DNA from: an uncultured Bacteroides sp.
Lineage (GTDB): Bacteria; Bacteroidota; Bacteroidia; Bacteroidales; Bacteroidaceae
Length of the DNA stretch: 64,000 nt
Assembly (NCBI RefSeq): GCF_959029255.1
Contig: NZ_CAUFUE010000006.1
Span: 1 to 64,000, forward strand
Direction of reading: 5' to 3'
Shown here: in pieces, positions 8,256-19,300 of the stretch
How positions within the stretch are numbered: position 1 is the first letter of the stretch
Layout: the number at the start of each line of letters is the position of its first letter
Position numbers and translations under genes: made by a program
The notes under the pieces: generated by a model
Seen by the model: the letters and a program-made list of their open reading frames with translations, nothing else
The model's database searches: none
What the model was told of the DNA's origin: nothing

Positions 8256-11075
8256 TTAGAAAGACAAATTAAATCCGAAGGTATACTGGGTCATCGTTGG
8301 ATGTTCGGCACCGATTGACTCCGGATCACGAAGGTCCATATTGTCAATACTGAACAAATCATGCGCACGGGCAAAAAGCTTGGCACCACCCAGGAAGCCT
8401 GTTTTCTTGAGTAATCTGGACGGAAAATTATAATACACCTCCAGTGTCCTCAATTTCAGATAAGAAGCATTGGCCACCCACATCGAATTCGTATTAGAGT
8501 GCGTATTACTATCGTATTTTCCATAATTATTTTCTGAACCGGAATAAGTCAGACGCGGTAATGTTCCTGTAGGATTCGTTTCACTCCAACGGTTTTCCCA
8601 ATAATAAGTAGAAATCGTATTATTATTTACAATCGGGCGGTATAGACTGGGAGTCTCCAACACTTTACTGTAATTACCTGCTCCTTGGAAAAGGGCATAA
8701 AACCCAAGTCCTTTGTATTCAGCTCCCAAGTCGAATGAATAATAAATCTCAGGACAGGTAGAATTGTAACCTAAAGGTACTTGGTCGTAAGAGTCAATTC
8801 TGTTATCTCCATTTTGATCTTTAAACATCAAGTCACCCGGACGTACACTACCTAAATACTGTTTAACTTCACGATTATCTATTTCCTCTTGTGACTGGTA
8901 GATACCGACTACTTCATAACCGAAAATTTGTCCAAGTGAACGCCCTGTACGCTTCAGATAATCATAAGGACGATATTCTTCATTCTGATTGATGATTTCG
9001 TTACGAGCAAAAGTGAATTGTCCACCCAAGTGGTAAGAAACATTGCCTATTTTATCATCCCAGCCTAAAGCTACTTCCACTCCTTTATTATCTACAACAC
9101 CATCGTTGATACTAGGAACAGTCATACCGAACACTTGAGAAACGGCACCACTACCTGCTACCAGGATATCCGTACGATGGTCGTAGAAAGCATCCAAAGT
9201 CAAAGATAGTTTATTCCACGCCCTGAAGTCGATACCTACATTCAGTTTATGGGACTTTTCATAAGTCAATCCATCGATACCCAACTGGGTGTACTTCATA
9301 CTACCGGTAGAAGCCGGAGCGCCACCGGACCAGAAATAATAAGAATTACCACTGCCATAGATATCCTGGAAAAGATTTATACTGTAATCAGCCCGTCCGG
9401 AAATGCCATAAGAAGCTCTTACCTTCAATTGATTCAACCAATCATTCTTCAAGAAGTCTTCTTCTGAAAGAACCCAACCTGCACCTACTGCCGGAAATAT
9501 TCCCCAACGTTTATCCGGGTCGAGAATGCTTGAAGCGGAACCGGAAAGTGTGAAATCCAACAGATAGCGATTGTTGTAAGTGTAGTGAGCGCTACCCACA
9601 ATATCCATAAAAGCACGCCCGCTATTCTGTTCTTTGGCATTCTTCTTACTCATAGAATACAGTAAAGTAGCATTTAAACTATGCTTTTTCCATTGCTTCG
9701 CATAGTTAGTATAAGCTTCCAAGTTGAAATTGGTTACTACAGAACCTACACTTTTCGAGAACGAAAGGTTTCCTTCATTACGCAATGTAGTATAATTCTT
9801 TTCACCGGTCACCCAATCCAGAGAAGCCGATTCGTAACCGAAGTTTTTCGTATTGCTATCCCAATAGGAAGCTGTATTGTCAATGCCTACTTTAAAACCG
9901 GCAGACCATCCCGGCAAGACTGCCGACAAATCTTGTTTCAAATGCATGTCAGCATACAAGGCACGCGTCTGCGAACGAGCATATCCTCTACCGGCAATCA
10001 AACCGACAGGATTATTACTGTAGGTCGTTGTACCACCATAAATGCCTCTGTCAGTCTTGACCGGAAAAGCTCCTGACGGAACTTGATATAATGCGGCAAA
10101 GATATTGTCTGTTGACTCCCCGGGACGGTTGTGTTCAGAGAAATTACCCAATAAATTCAACTGCACCGTAGTAGTAGGAGTCAGCGTGATATCCAAGTTT
10201 GTACGGACGTTCAGTCTGGAGTATTTCAATTGTGTAGAATAACCGTCAGTCTCCTCTGTAGGTTTCAAAATGCCCCTGTTATCCAAAAAGTTCAGCATTG
10301 TATAATAGCGTACGAACTTGCTGCCACCCTGTGCAGAAAAATTCACATTATCGCCATAACTCATGTTCCTCAACGACTCGTCAATCCAATCTACATTCGG
10401 ATATATACCCGGATAAGTTTGGCTTTTGAAAGCATCAAGTTCATCAGCAGAATAACGAGGATTCAATCCGTCATTTTTCAGGGCTTCGTTCAAAGCATTA
10501 GCGTAGGTATATCCATCCACAAAATCAGGCAGATTTTTAGGACTAGCCATATTGAACTCGTATGAAAAGTTGATACGCGGTGCTCCCATCGAGCCGCGCT
10601 TCGTTTTCACCAGTACCACACCATTTGCTCCACGTATACCGTATAAAGCGGTTGCCACCGCATCCTTCAATACGTTTACCGATTCTATTTCTTCCGAACT
10701 CAATTCATCTATCGAGCGTTCAAACCCGTCAACCAGAATTAACGGGGTTTTAGAACTGGAAGTACCCAAACCACGTATATACATGGTTGCTCCGTTTTCC
10801 CATACAGTACCGGCATTCTGTAACACTTCCAACCCGGGGATTGTACCAAACAACTGATTGGAAGGCTTGATACTGTTTTTGTGTGAAAGGGCATCGTTAG
10901 TGGCAACAGAAATTGCACCGGTCACTTCTTTCGCATCATAGGCAATAGTACGTCCCAAATCTATCACCTCTTGGCTTTTATGAGCCGTCAATGTGTCTTG
11001 CTGTGCCAACATACCGCATGAACACAACACACCGGCCAATAATATATTTAATCTTTTACTCATAATGTTCTTCAT
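8256..11075 (-). CDS. SusC-like TonB-dependent transporter lacking the N-terminal carboxypeptidase-regulatory domain
   Basis: A 939-residue outer-membrane transporter for oligosaccharides, partner of the SusD at 6569-8251. After a short signal peptide (to about residue 25) the sequence passes almost directly into the plug domain (PSNQLFGTIPGLEVLQ, then MYIRGLG, SVLKDAVATALYG-like, GANGVVLVKTKRGS) and the 22-strand barrel, ending in TQYTFGFNLSF. The usual beta-sandwich domain of about 80 residues before the plug, present in the other three SusC proteins of this window, is absent. This explains its short length compared with about 1000-1100 for relatives. Gene order and spacing put it in the PUL1 operon, 18 bases after the first susD. 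Confidence 0.93.
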   Translation of the reverse strand: MKNIMSKRLNILLAGVLCSCGMLAQQDTLTAHKSQEVIDLGRTIAYDAKEVTGAISVATNDALSHKNSIKPSNQLFGTIPGLEVLQNAGTVWENGATMYIRGLGTSSSKTPLILVDGFERSIDELSSEEIESVNVLKDAVATALYGIRGANGVVLVKTKRGSMGAPRINFSYEFNMASPKNLPDFVDGYTYANALNEALKNDGLNPRYSADELDAFKSQTYPGIYPNVDWIDESLRNMSYGDNVNFSAQGGSKFVRYYTMLNFLDNRGILKPTEETDGYSTQLKYSRLNVRTNLDITLTPTTTVQLNLLGNFSEHNRPGESTDNIFAALYQVPSGAFPVKTDRGIYGGTTTYSNNPVGLIAGRGYARSQTRALYADMHLKQDLSAVLPGWSAGFKVGIDNTASYWDSNTKNFGYESASLDWVTGEKNYTTLRNEGNLSFSKSVGSVVTNFNLEAYTNYAKQWKKHSLNATLLYSMSKKNAKEQNSGRAFMDIVGSAHYTYNNRYLLDFTLSGSASSILDPDKRWGIFPAVGAGWVLSEEDFLKNDWLNQLKVRASYGISGRADYSINLFQDIYGSGNSYYFWSGGAPASTGSMKYTQLGIDGLTYEKSHKLNVGIDFRAWNKLSLTLDAFYDHRTDILVAGSGAVSQVFGMTVPSINDGVVDNKGVEVALGWDDKIGNVSYHLGGQFTFARNEIINQNEEYRPYDYLKRTGRSLGQIFGYEVVGIYQSQEEIDNREVKQYLGSVRPGDLMFKDQNGDNRIDSYDQVPLGYNSTCPEIYYSFDLGAEYKGLGFYALFQGAGNYSKVLETPSLYRPIVNNNTISTYYWENRWSETNPTGTLPRLTYSGSENNYGKYDSNTHSNTNSMWVANASYLKLRTLEVYYNFPSRLLKKTGFLGGAKLFARAHDLFSIDNMDLRDPESIGAEHPTMTQYTFGFNLSF

Positions 11076-11093
11076 TTCTAATTTACAGAAATA

Positions 11094-12977
11094 TTATTCC
11101 CAACCCGGATTCTGTACCAATCCGTATTGCTTATTCACTTCGTCAGACGGGAAAGCACTGAGATACCAAATCGGAGAAAATCCTCCGGGATTCCACCAAG
11201 CACGATTTCGGTCTGTCCCTGCCAGTGAGAATACTTTAAAGTAATAAGAACCATCTTTCCGCTGATAAGGAGTCATACCATGCACAGGCGTCGTGAACTT
11301 ATCTTCCAATTTCCAACGAATCAAATCGAAGAAACGCACCTCTTCAAATCCAAATTCCAAAGCGCGCTCACGCAGAATTGCTTCACGGAATTGCTCTTGA
11401 TTCATGCCTTCTTTTAAACCTCCCAAACCTACACGGGCACGAACTTGGTTAGCGTAGCTATAGGCCATACTATTAGGTCCACGATAATATTCATTCAAAG
11501 CTTCCGCATAAGTCAAGTAAAGTTCCGCAATACGCAGGTGAGGCCACTGTATAACGTGTCCCTTCAGTTCAGGACCACGATCCAATCCCCATTTTCTACA
11601 AGCCAGCCCGGTCTTCAAACTCAATTTATTCATAGCACCTTGTTCCCAATCGCGTCCGATAGGAAATTCAGGATTCGGATTCTCTTCCGTCACCTTCTCT
11701 CCCGCTGTCAGTTCAGCCGTTCTTCCCTGATAAATGTCACCATCCAAAATAAACGTTTCACTCAAGCGGGGGTCACGATTGATAAAAGGATTTGCCGCAT
11801 GTTCCGGGTTATTCCAATCAAAGTCAGAGCCATCGGCCATAGGGAACATGTCAAAATATTCTTTGGTAGGATTATATCCTCCCCAACGTATAGAGTTCCA
11901 TATCATCAAGGGGGCAGCGGCAGTACCGGCACTCAGGCTTGCGCTATACACATTGCGATGCACAGGAATCAATGTCTCCGTAGTACCACGATCAAAATAA
12001 GCCTTACGGAAAGCGTAACGATATTCATTTTCAGGAACATCTCCTTTTTGTACCAAACGGAAATAACCGTTTGCGCTCAGCGCATTGAAGAAAGCCTCAC
12101 ATGCGTCAATCGCGCTTTTCCAACGTTCATGGTCATAACCACCAAGCCAGGTCATCCTCTTCTCTGAAGCTTCACCTGCGGCATAAGGTTGATCATTGTT
12201 GAACAATGGGCTGGCAACAAACAACAACACCCTGGCTTTCAATCCATAAGCACCAGCTTTACACATTCGTCCACTCCATTGAGCCATATCAGCATCGGCA
12301 ACTCTCCATGGAAAATCCTGACAATTAATAGCAGCATCCAACAAACCAATGATAAAGTCTACCGTTTCCTGCAAAGTGGCACGTGCAGGCATCTCATCGG
12401 AAGCGGCAAGCGCATGATTGATAATAGGTAATGAACCATAATGACGCAACATGTGTGCATAATAAACAGCCACAATCATCTTGGCTTCCGCCTTCAGACG
12501 TTCTTTCTCCGATTGTTCCATATCGGGCACACGGTCTATATTTTCTACAACCAACCAAGCGTTACGAATAGCGCTCCACATGTGGGTATCCTCCTCATTA
12601 AACCAGATCTTGGTTGCCATATAGGTGGAACGAGGACGATTTTCCTTTCCCGCATTGTAGTTTCCATCGTAATAAACACGTTGCACGCCGGAATATCCTA
12701 CGTTGTCGCAATTCAAATCAGTCAACCCTTCCAAATTACCCAACCACATGGTAGTCCAATAATTAACGGTTTCCAAACCATAAGGCAAATACTGATAACT
12801 ATACCAAAGTACACGACGGGCATATTCTGCCGTTGAAAACACCGTGTCGGCTGTTACATCTGTACTGGGTGGTTTTTGCAAGAACTTATCACCAAATGCC
12901 AAGTCTTCGCAAGAGATTGTAGTAATCAACCCCAGCATCAATATAATGACATGAAAATGTCTCTTTATCTTTTTCAT
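11094..12977 (-). CDS. SusD/RagB-family surface glycan-binding lipoprotein (first pair)
   Basis: A 627-residue SusD homologue with a lipoprotein signal (Cys23 in ITTISCEDLAFG). Typical family features include the N-terminal helical region (RRVLWYSYQYLPYG), LRIAELYLTYAEALNEYY near residue 485, REAILRERALEFGFEEVRFF near 535 and the terminal LVQNPGWE. It is longer than its neighbour at 6569-8251, so the two binding proteins probably accept different parts of a substrate. It follows the 1049-residue SusC by 12 bases. Confidence 0.93.
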   Translation of the reverse strand: MKKIKRHFHVIILMLGLITTISCEDLAFGDKFLQKPPSTDVTADTVFSTAEYARRVLWYSYQYLPYGLETVNYWTTMWLGNLEGLTDLNCDNVGYSGVQRVYYDGNYNAGKENRPRSTYMATKIWFNEEDTHMWSAIRNAWLVVENIDRVPDMEQSEKERLKAEAKMIVAVYYAHMLRHYGSLPIINHALAASDEMPARATLQETVDFIIGLLDAAINCQDFPWRVADADMAQWSGRMCKAGAYGLKARVLLFVASPLFNNDQPYAAGEASEKRMTWLGGYDHERWKSAIDACEAFFNALSANGYFRLVQKGDVPENEYRYAFRKAYFDRGTTETLIPVHRNVYSASLSAGTAAAPLMIWNSIRWGGYNPTKEYFDMFPMADGSDFDWNNPEHAANPFINRDPRLSETFILDGDIYQGRTAELTAGEKVTEENPNPEFPIGRDWEQGAMNKLSLKTGLACRKWGLDRGPELKGHVIQWPHLRIAELYLTYAEALNEYYRGPNSMAYSYANQVRARVGLGGLKEGMNQEQFREAILRERALEFGFEEVRFFDLIRWKLEDKFTTPVHGMTPYQRKDGSYYFKVFSLAGTDRNRAWWNPGGFSPIWYLSAFPSDEVNKQYGLVQNPGWE

Positions 12978-12989
12978 AATTACAGTTTA

Positions 12990-15900
12990 TTAAAATCCTA
13001 CTTTCAAACCGAAATTCACAATCTTAATTAAGGGGTAAGCCCGTCCATTCGGATTTGACTCCGGGTCACAAAAATCCAGATCACTAAAGGTCAACAGGTT
13101 ATATCCAGATACAGAGAGACGTAAAGAACCGACATGTATCTTTTGCAACAGTTGCTTCGGGAAAGAATAACCTAATTCAATATTCTTAAGACGAACATAA
13201 GAAGCGTCACGTAACCATAAATCTGAATTCTGATAGTTATTTGTCTTACTACCGGTCAGGGATATGGCAGGCGCTTTGGCGCTATTACCTTTTTCGGGGG
13301 TCCATGCATCGTCAATCATATATTTCATTAAAGAATTGGTACCGGTCTGTCCGAAAGGTGTACGATAAATGCTACTCACCATACGGGAAGTCTTGAAAGC
13401 ACCGGCCCACGTCATGCTGAAATCAAATCCTTTCCAAGAGAACCCGGCCTGTACATTACCGTTCAAGAGTGGGTAGGTAGGATAACCAATGGCTGATACA
13501 TCATTTTCATTAATCTTATGATCGCCATTCAAGTCTCTGTATTTCACATCACCGGCTTTCGGGGAAAAGCTATCACCATGGTCGGGAATACCTCCTTCAG
13601 TGCCTCTCAGCGATTCATAATTATCAACGTCTTCTTGTGAGAAAAAGCCGTCGGTTACATAACCAAACTGTTGTCCTACCGGACGTCCGGTTTGACACAT
13701 CCACTCGTAAGGTTGTGGAATTTCATCTTTAAAGATAACCTTGTTTTTGGCATACGACCAGTTGGTGGCAATATGATATCCAAAGTCTTGTATCCTGTCT
13801 TCCCAACGAACGGTCACCTCGAAACCTTTATTGTCTACCTTACCCATATTCACGATAGGCAAGGATATAGCTAAATATCCGGGATTAAGCTGACGGGAAA
13901 TCAAGATGTCTTTGCGATGCTCAATAAAGTAATCGAAAGAAGTCTTTAAACGACTATCAAAGAAGTGCAGGTCAACACCATAGTTTTGCTTGGCGGCAGT
14001 TTCCCACGTCACGTTCGGATTACCGACTTTGGATTCTTTGGCTCCCGGCAATCTGTTGTTTGACGTAGAACCTAAACTTATTGAATTGTTACCACCCGTA
14101 TTCAGAGTATAATTGTCCGGCAAATAGAGAAAACGCGACCCGTCAGACACTATATCATTACCGACAATACCGAAAGAAGCGCGTATCTTCAGATAATTAA
14201 CGGCAGGCTTCAAGGCTTGCATAAATTTCTCTTCGGAAAGAATCCAACCGATAGAGCCCGCAGGGAATGTACCAAAACGATGTCCTTCGGCAAAATTCTC
14301 AGAACCATTATAACCAAGACTAAGGTCTACAAGGTAACGAGTTTTCCAGTCATAGGTAAGACGTCCCACAAATCCTACATAACTACGGGGAATTCCGGGA
14401 AACTGAGAATTAGAATAATAATATTTCATGGTTTGGTTGTACATGGCCAAAGCTGACACATGATGATTACCAAATTCACGTTGATAATTCAATGCAGCTT
14501 CCAGATACCAATCACGAGACTGAGTAGGTGTAGGTTGTGACCAACCCAAAGTTTGTGATTCCTGTGATTTTTTTAGAAGGTATCCGTTTTCTCCGTTCTT
14601 CACAGCCTGATAATTCTCGATACGCCCTTCACGGCGTTTATTGTAGGTCACTCCACTATTATACGCCCCTTTGATATGAGCTTTTAATCCTTTTGTCACA
14701 AAGCCCAATTTCTGTTCCAGCGCAAAGTCAAAGTTAATGGTATTTCCCGTATTTGTATTATAACCTTTCCCATAATAAGCACCTAAGCCATCATTCAGTG
14801 TACCAAATGAGCCGAATGTAGCTTTGTCACCCACAATCCATTTACCATCTACAACACCGGCACCGGAAAAAGGTACGGCACTATAAATGTTGTCAAACAA
14901 ATAAGATATGTCGGTATAAGTACCATTGTTGTAGTTTGGCTGGCGTTGACTGGAAAGACGACCACCTAAATTAACTTTCACGGCAGTAGTCTTCGTGACA
15001 TCGATATCCATATTGACACGGTAATTATAGCGATTATATTTGAATCCCTTATCATTGCCGTTATCAAAGGTCGTGAACAAACCATCCTGCGTGAATACAC
15101 CCAGTGAAGCAAAGTATCGCACACGCTCTGAGCCGCCCGAAATAGAAAGATTATGTTGAGTTTGTATGGCTGAATTACGAATCAGCAAATCCGTCCAATC
15201 GGTGCTAGGATAAAGAACCGGATTACTGTTTGTGCGGAAAGCTTCTACTATTTCCGGTGAGAACATCAGGTTCTCTTCTTTTACTCCGTCGCGCAACTGT
15301 GCGGCATTATAAGCAGTTGCATATTCATAACTGTTAGCAAATTCGGGAATATTGGTAGGCATCTGGACTGCCATACTAGTTGAAAACGAAATCTTCGCCT
15401 TGCCTTGTTGTCCACGTTTTGTGGTAACCAAGATAACACCGTTGGCACCACGTACACCAAATACGGCAGTCGCCGAAGCATCCTTCAATACTGTAATATC
15501 CTCAATTTCATTGGGGTCCAATTGTGTAAACGAACGTTCCACACCATCGACCAGACACAATGGGCTGGATAAATCGGTAGTCAAAGAACCCACACCACGC
15601 ACATACAATGTTGCATCATCAGCACCAGGCTGACCACTACTCTGTACACTCGCCAATCCCGGAACTTTACCACTCAATGCATTTGCAATACTACCTACCG
15701 GAGATTTCATAATTTCATCCGACTTTACTGAAGAAAGCGCACCGGTTACGGTTACCTTCTTTGTAGTACCATACGCAACGACTTGAACTTCCTGCAATTG
15801 CGTTACGTCTTCCGCCAATGTAATCTTAAGTTCACTTTCACCTTTGTAGACAATCTCCTTATTGGTGAAACCTACAAAAGAAACGACAAGAGTCTTCCCT

Positions 15901-16139
15901 ACCGGAAGTTTCAACGTAAACTTACCATCCATGTCTGTAATCACACCATGCGTGGTACCTTTTACCATTACTGTAGCACCCGCTACCGGTCCCATATCAT
16001 CAGAGACCGTACCCGTCACTACCTTTTCCCTAGCCTGTTGCGTTGTATTCACCGATTGGGCGTGAATATCACTACCCCACGTTTTACCCGCATACAAGAC
16101 CAACAAAGCAAAAGCAAATAACCAAACTCTGTTTCTCAT
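12990..16139 (-). CDS. SusC-like TonB-dependent transporter (first pair of PUL1)
   Basis: A 1049-residue transporter. Signal peptide to about residue 28, a carboxypeptidase-regulatory-like beta-sandwich domain at roughly 38-115 (VTGTVSDDMGPVAGATV), a TonB-box-like LQEVQVVAYGT, the plug domain with LYVRGVGSL and ASATAVFGVRGANG, then the barrel ending in IVNFGLKVGF. It should import oligosaccharides with the SusD downstream. It is the first gene after the HTCS regulator and has a candidate HTCS operator about 165 bases upstream of its start. Confidence 0.94.
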   Translation of the reverse strand: MRNRVWLFAFALLVLYAGKTWGSDIHAQSVNTTQQAREKVVTGTVSDDMGPVAGATVMVKGTTHGVITDMDGKFTLKLPVGKTLVVSFVGFTNKEIVYKGESELKITLAEDVTQLQEVQVVAYGTTKKVTVTGALSSVKSDEIMKSPVGSIANALSGKVPGLASVQSSGQPGADDATLYVRGVGSLTTDLSSPLCLVDGVERSFTQLDPNEIEDITVLKDASATAVFGVRGANGVILVTTKRGQQGKAKISFSTSMAVQMPTNIPEFANSYEYATAYNAAQLRDGVKEENLMFSPEIVEAFRTNSNPVLYPSTDWTDLLIRNSAIQTQHNLSISGGSERVRYFASLGVFTQDGLFTTFDNGNDKGFKYNRYNYRVNMDIDVTKTTAVKVNLGGRLSSQRQPNYNNGTYTDISYLFDNIYSAVPFSGAGVVDGKWIVGDKATFGSFGTLNDGLGAYYGKGYNTNTGNTINFDFALEQKLGFVTKGLKAHIKGAYNSGVTYNKRREGRIENYQAVKNGENGYLLKKSQESQTLGWSQPTPTQSRDWYLEAALNYQREFGNHHVSALAMYNQTMKYYYSNSQFPGIPRSYVGFVGRLTYDWKTRYLVDLSLGYNGSENFAEGHRFGTFPAGSIGWILSEEKFMQALKPAVNYLKIRASFGIVGNDIVSDGSRFLYLPDNYTLNTGGNNSISLGSTSNNRLPGAKESKVGNPNVTWETAAKQNYGVDLHFFDSRLKTSFDYFIEHRKDILISRQLNPGYLAISLPIVNMGKVDNKGFEVTVRWEDRIQDFGYHIATNWSYAKNKVIFKDEIPQPYEWMCQTGRPVGQQFGYVTDGFFSQEDVDNYESLRGTEGGIPDHGDSFSPKAGDVKYRDLNGDHKINENDVSAIGYPTYPLLNGNVQAGFSWKGFDFSMTWAGAFKTSRMVSSIYRTPFGQTGTNSLMKYMIDDAWTPEKGNSAKAPAISLTGSKTNNYQNSDLWLRDASYVRLKNIELGYSFPKQLLQKIHVGSLRLSVSGYNLLTFSDLDFCDPESNPNGRAYPLIKIVNFGLKVGF

Positions 16140-16241
16140 AAGTTAGATTTTAATTTAAAATTCATGTTCTTCATTCTTTATATACATATATGTAGTTTTA
16201 TGTCAGAATCCGACACTTTCCAAACCTTTAAAAAGGATACG

Positions 16242-16249
16242 CAAATAAA
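16242..16249 (-). promoter_or_regulatory. Possible -7 box for the PUL1 susC operon
   Basis: TTTATTTG on the minus strand differs by one base from TAnnTTTG. No good -33 box lies upstream, which would suit a promoter that depends on an activator bound at the repeats at 16304-16345. Weak on its own. Confidence 0.3.
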
Positions 16250-16303
16250 GAATTATTAAACATGGAAAACTTAACTTCACACAACAGTCTGGGACACAAA
16301 TAG

Positions 16304-16345
16304 TACGGCGGACTATATATGCCACACTTCGGACTATAAGTGCAC
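16304..16345 (-). promoter_or_regulatory. Candidate HTCS operator: two direct repeats with 21-base period
   Basis: On the minus strand two 21-base units share 14 of 21 positions, including the identical core TATAGTCCG (16338 to 16330 and 16317 to 16309). The second core starts exactly 21 bases after the first. Direct repeats on one face of the helix suit AraC-type DNA-binding domains such as that of the adjacent HTCS. The site is between the HTCS gene and susC, upstream of the possible -7 box. Confidence 0.55.
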
Positions 16346-16387
16346 GATAGCCAACAGATGGATAATGAATTTATTAGGGGATATTCG

Positions 16388-19300
16388 TTAATTGAAACTC
16401 TTTCGGTAGTTCTGAGGAGAGACTCCAAACAAATCTTTGAAGCAACGGCTGAAGTAGCGGGAGGAAGAAAAACCTAACCGATAAGATATCTCCGAAACAT
16501 TATATTGCGGTTCTTCTTTCAACATTCTCAAGGCTTCTTCCAATTTAAGCTTCAAAGTAAATTCATTGGGAGTAAGCCCTACCACTTCCTTGAAACGGAG
16601 AAATAATTTACTGCGTCCCATATTCAACTCGGAAGCCAACATATTCATATCAAAATCAGGATTGTCAAAGTTCTGCTTTATTACAACCGTCGCGGTATCC
16701 AGCAATTTTTGATCGGCTATACTGGTACCCAAAGTCTTCACGTCCTGCTCTTCCTTCATAACCATATTGAGCCGAGCCATTAGCTTTTTCCGACTATTCA
16801 GCAGATTATTACAACGCGCCAACAACACCTTGACATTAAACGGTTTCGTGATATAATCATCGGCACCCGACATATATCCTTCTATCGTATAGTCTACCGA
16901 AGATTGCGCCGTAAGCAATACGACAGGAATATAAGATAACTCCAATGAGTTTTTAATTTTACTGCACAATTCACTGCCTGACATTATCGGCATCATAACA
17001 TCACTTACAATCAAATTGGGATGTAATTGGCACGCCATATCAAATCCCATCTGCCCATTCATCGCTTTATGAACCGCATAGGTAGGAGAAAATATTCCTA
17101 CCAGCATGTCCAACATCTCTTCATCATCTTCTACAATCAAAATACTAGGCAGTCCTTCCTTCTCTTCTTCCAACGAAGCATCATCCTCAATGAAAGTATT
17201 ATCCGGCAATATTTTTTCTGTTATAGGCATACCCTCTTCTTCCCAATCCAACGAGTGTGCTACAGTCTGCTCATATTCAAGTTCTTCGGCAGTAAAATGT
17301 CCGTTCCCCAATAAGAGTTGTATTTTGAAACAACTTCCCTCTCCCAGCACACTTTCTACCTTTATTTCTCCTTTGTGGGCATCTACAATACCTTTTGTAA
17401 AGGCCAAGCCAATGCCGCTTCCCGGCATATTTTTCCCGGAACCATTATTTACCTGATAAAACCGCTCAAATATTTTCGATAAAGATTCTTCGGGAATTCC
17501 GCAACCGGTATCTGCTATTGCTATTTCAACAGTCCGTTGTTGTCTCTTGATAGAAATCTTGATGTGCCCTCCTTCGGAGGTATATTTAAATGCATTCGAT
17601 AATAAATTGAACAACACTTTTTGCATTTGTATGGCATCAAACCATAAGTCTATTTTTTCTTCCGCATGTTCAAACGTATAGCCGATGTTCCTTTTTCGGG
17701 CAAGATCTGCAAAAGACTGATAAACTTCTTTCATGAATGGAATAATATCCACACATTCCACTTTCAGTTTCAGGAAACCTTGCTCTTGCCTTCTAAAATC
17801 CAACAACTCAGTTATCAGAAAACGTAAATTCATTGCATTCTTGTATATACCGTGCAAGCGTTTATTCAGAGTGGGAGATAACTTCTCTAATTGTAACAGC
17901 ATTTCTATTTGCCCTATTATCAGCGTCAAAGGCGTTCGGAACTCATGCGAAATATTGGTAAAGAAACGAAGTTTCATCTTATTCAATTCTTCTATCCGTT
18001 CTTTTTCATCCTTTTCTTTAGCCAACGACAACGCCAAGAGCCGATGCCCTGTCCTTATTTTCCAAAAGACATAAATAAAGATTGCCATGATTGTCAGATA
18101 CACCAGAAATGCCCAAAACGTAGTAAACCATGGATGGTGTATCTTAATGGCAAGAGCTATTTCTTTATATCCTTTTCCCAATATCTTACTTTTCGACTCA
18201 CGCACTTTCAAGACATAGTTTCCCGGAGCCAGATTTGTATAGCTTATCCGCAGTTGATCTGTAGAAATCCACCCTTTGTCAAAACCTTCCAGTTTATATT
18301 GAAACCTGACATTTCTTTCATGTTCCACATAATTTGAACTTGAAAAATCAATCATAAAATTATTCTGATGATATGCCAAGTCAAGAGAATTTGTAAAAGG
18401 TAATGCTTGTGACAAGACTCCCGTTTCATCTCCGGGACGTACTGTAGCATTATTAATATGAAGATTGGAAAAGTAGAATTCAGTATGACTTTCACTTTCC
18501 ATATACAAGTCTTTCTCTCTGAAAGAAATCATACCATCCACCCCCCCGATATAAATCAAGTCATCGGAAGCTGTCCATACACCGCATCCATCCGTCACGG
18601 CAGATATTCCTCCTTTAAGCCCTAATTCTATCGAATACATGAAATTATTGAAAGGAGAATAAAGAGAAATTCCCCTATCACTGGTTATTAATATATTATT
18701 CTTAGGGGTTTCTACCATATTATAACAAAAATCACTAATGAGATTATCCTGTTCCACTGAATGATGTTTCCACTTCTTTGTTTCATAATTATAGGTAAAG
18801 ATGCCATTTCCTAAAGTTGAGACATAAACCATACCGTCGGTGGCTTCCAGAATTCTGGTTATCTTAGCTTTCCGTTCTGCAATCTTTTCTATATTAATCC
18901 GTTCTACCTGTTTCCATTCTCCAATCTTCATCCGGTATAGATTATAATCGGCAGTCAGCCAAATATACCCTCGGGAGTCAATTTCAAAGGTCAGGTAGAG
19001 CCTATTCTTATTGATTAGTTGAAATTCGTTTGTTTCAGGATTTAACCTCCAGAAGCCGTTACGTGCAGACACATACAACCAGTTGTCCTTAAACAAAACA
19101 TGATATATTATTCTATTCGGTCCTTTTTTTGTACGTTCATAATCGATAAGATAGTTATAAAATTTTCCACTTTTCCGGTCATATCGGCTGACACCTCCCG
19201 TATAAGTTCCAATGTATATCTGGTCACGTTTTTCATCGTATGTTATGCTCTTAGTATTATTGTGCAGAATAGAATTCTTACCGGATGCCATATAATATGT

